Shown here: piece after piece, positions 6,010 to 7,297 of the stretch
Position numbering within the stretch: position 1 is the first letter of the stretch
How the letters are laid out: every line of letters begins with the position of its first letter
DNA from: an uncultured Brevundimonas sp.
GTDB taxonomy: Bacteria; Pseudomonadota; Alphaproteobacteria; Caulobacterales; Caulobacteraceae
Reading direction: 5' to 3'
Assembly: GCF_943913055.1 (NCBI RefSeq)
Contig: NZ_CALTWS010000135.1
Location: forward strand, 1-7,297
DNA: 7,297 nt
Notes under the pieces: model-generated
Database searches by the model: none
What the model was told of the DNA's origin: nothing
What the model saw: the letters and a program-made list of their open reading frames with translations, nothing else
Translations under genes and position numbers: made by a program

Positions 6010-7297
6010 ATGATCCTCCGCCGACCCCTGCTCTCTTCCGCCGCCGCCCTGTGTCTGTTGATGGCAGCCAGCACCGCCCTGGCCCAGGCTCCGGCCGCCG
6101 CATCGCCCCAGACTGTTCAGGCCGATGCGCGCACCGCGCTGACCGGCGGGCTACGAAACGCCGCTGAAGCGGCCTCCGGCCTGACGCTGGAACACAGCCT
6201 GGCCCCGCCGCCCGGCTTCTTCGATCCGGAGGCGCTGATCGCCATGCCGGCAAACGAGGAAGAGGCCCGCGCCTTTGCCGCCCGCATGCGGGACAATCCC
6301 CCGCGCTATGGGCCACTGTCGCTGGCCAATACCGACATGGCCATTTCCAACGGCAAGCTGTTCGTCGGCAACTTCAATGGCTTCAATGCTTATGACATCA
6401 GCCAGGGTGAGCCGAAACTGGTCATGTCCGTCGTCTGCCCGGGCGGTCAGGGCGACGTCTCCGTACACGGCAACCTGCTGTTCATGTCGGTCGAACAGAA
6501 CCGCGCCCGCCTGGACTGCGGCACCACGGCGGCCGAAGGCGACGTCAATGCCGAACGTTTCCGCGGCATCCGCATCTTCGACATCTCCGACCTGAACGCC
6601 CCGCGTCAGATCGCGGCGGTCCAGACCTGCCGCGGTTCGCACACCCACACCCTGGTGCCGGACCCCAGCGACACCAATGTCCTGTACATCTACAACTCCG
6701 CGACTTCGGGCGTGCGCAAGACCGACGAGCTGGGCATCTGCACCGATGGTCAGCCAGACACCAATCCCGAAACGGCCCTCTATTCCATCGACGTCATCAA
6801 GGTGCCGCTGAACGCGCCCGAGACCGCCGCCATCGTCAATCGCCCACGTATCTTCGCCGACCGCGAGACGGGTCGCATCGCCGGCCTGTGGCAGGGCGGC
6901 CGCGCCGGTGTCTCCAGCCAGCGCACGGCCCAAACCAATCACTGCCATGACATCACCGTCTATCCCGAACTGGGCCTGGCGGCGGGGGCCTGCAGTGGCA
7001 ACGGCATCCTGCTGGACATCTCCGATCCCCAGAATCCGTCCCGGATCGACGAGCTGTTCGATCCCGACATGGCTTATTGGCACTCAGCCAACTTCAGCAA
7101 CGCCGGCGACAAGGTCGTCTTCACCGACGAATGGGGCGGTGGCACCAGCGCGCGTTGCCGAGCCGAAGACCCGGCCAACTGGGGGGCCAATCTGGTCGCC
7201 AATCTGAAGGACCGCCAGCTGGAGGGTCAGAGCTTCCACAAACTGCCCTCGGTCCAGGGCCGCACCGAGAACTGCGTCGCGCACAACGGCTCGCTGA
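6010..7297 (+). CDS. Secreted LVIVD-repeat beta-propeller protein, 3' end beyond the window
   Basis: The frame is open from ATG 6010 to the window edge (429 complete codons, no stop), so the C-terminus is missing. A Sec signal peptide runs from MILRRPLL to ALA-Q (cleavage after residue 25). Three LVIVD-type blades are visible: GFNAYDIS at 124-131, GIRIFDISDLNAP at 186-198 and GILLDISDPQNP at 332-343, typical of the COG5276-like propellers of unknown function. The mature part has eight Cys (143, 170, 207, 244, 312, 328, 383, 422), suited to disulfides or metal binding, and clustered His in SHTHT (211, 213), NHCHD (311, 313), YWHS (358) and CVAHNG (425). It starts 24 bases after the DUF305 stop with only a weak GAAAG (5998-6002) ribosome site, so co-transcription and perhaps translational coupling are likely. 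From memory DUF305 and LVIVD genes are often adjacent elsewhere. Its biochemical role is not known. Confidence 0.9.
   Translation, partial: MILRRPLLSSAAALCLLMAASTALAQAPAAASPQTVQADARTALTGGLRNAAEAASGLTLEHSLAPPPGFFDPEALIAMPANEEEARAFAARMRDNPPRYGPLSLANTDMAISNGKLFVGNFNGFNAYDISQGEPKLVMSVVCPGGQGDVSVHGNLLFMSVEQNRARLDCGTTAAEGDVNAERFRGIRIFDISDLNAPRQIAAVQTCRGSHTHTLVPDPSDTNVLYIYNSATSGVRKTDELGICTDGQPDTNPETALYSIDVIKVPLNAPETAAIVNRPRIFADRETGRIAGLWQGGRAGVSSQRTAQTNHCHDITVYPELGLAAGACSGNGILLDISDPQNPSRIDELFDPDMAYWHSANFSNAGDKVVFTDEWGGGTSARCRAEDPANWGANLVANLKDRQLEGQSFHKLPSVQGRTENCVAHNGSL

Noticed and set aside
6151..7083. 310-codon - strand open frame opposite the LVIVD gene
   Set aside because: The + strand protein has a signal peptide, three LVIVD blades and conserved Cys/His; the antisense product has no family features.
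1..7297. tRNA, rRNA, CRISPR, transposase or phage attachment features
   Set aside because: I found no regularly spaced direct repeats, transposase motifs or RNA-gene signatures; the only intergenic regions are the two described.

Overview
The window is a GC-rich chromosomal stretch with G or C at most third codon positions. It carries four protein-coding genes, two of them cut by the window edges. The gene set (a GH15 glucoamylase with a glucodextranase-type N-terminal domain, a TolB-like propeller/amidohydrolase fusion, a DUF305 protein and an LVIVD-repeat protein), the codon use, and a CCCTCCCC/GGGGAGGG palindromic repeat between genes together suggest an alphaproteobacterium. Caulobacterales such as Brevundimonas are the best guess. 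This is inferred from family recall, not from a database search.

Layout. Positions 1-1658 (+) hold the C-terminal 551 residues of a GH15 glucoamylase whose 5' end lies outside the window. Positions 1659-1805 are the gap between two convergent genes, filled almost entirely by a structured palindromic element (about 1661-1797). Positions 1806-5120 (-) encode a secreted 1104-residue protein with an N-terminal TolB/PD40 beta-propeller region and a C-terminal amidohydrolase. Positions 5121-5316 are a divergent promoter region with a perfect 12-bp palindrome. Positions 5317-5985 (+) encode a secreted DUF305 protein with a His/Met-rich linker. After a 24-bp gap, a secreted LVIVD-repeat beta-propeller protein starts at 6010 (+) and runs off the right edge with no stop.

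How the genes fit together. The three genes whose N-termini are visible all carry Sec-type signal peptides ending in AWA-Q or ALA-Q, and GH15 enzymes of this architecture are normally exported, so the window is devoted to the cell envelope or outside. The glucoamylase would release glucose from starch or maltodextrins. The propeller/amidohydrolase probably hydrolyses a small amide or peptide-like substrate that is not identified here. The DUF305-LVIVD pair looks like a two-gene operon. DUF305 includes the copper-binding CopM of cyanobacteria, and the His/Met-rich linker plus the partner's eight cysteines and clustered histidines make an extracytoplasmic metal-handling role plausible but unproven. 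This pair, the atypical metal ligands of the amidohydrolase and the dispersed-repeat candidate are the points most worth a second look. No RNA gene, CRISPR array, transposase or phage gene was found.
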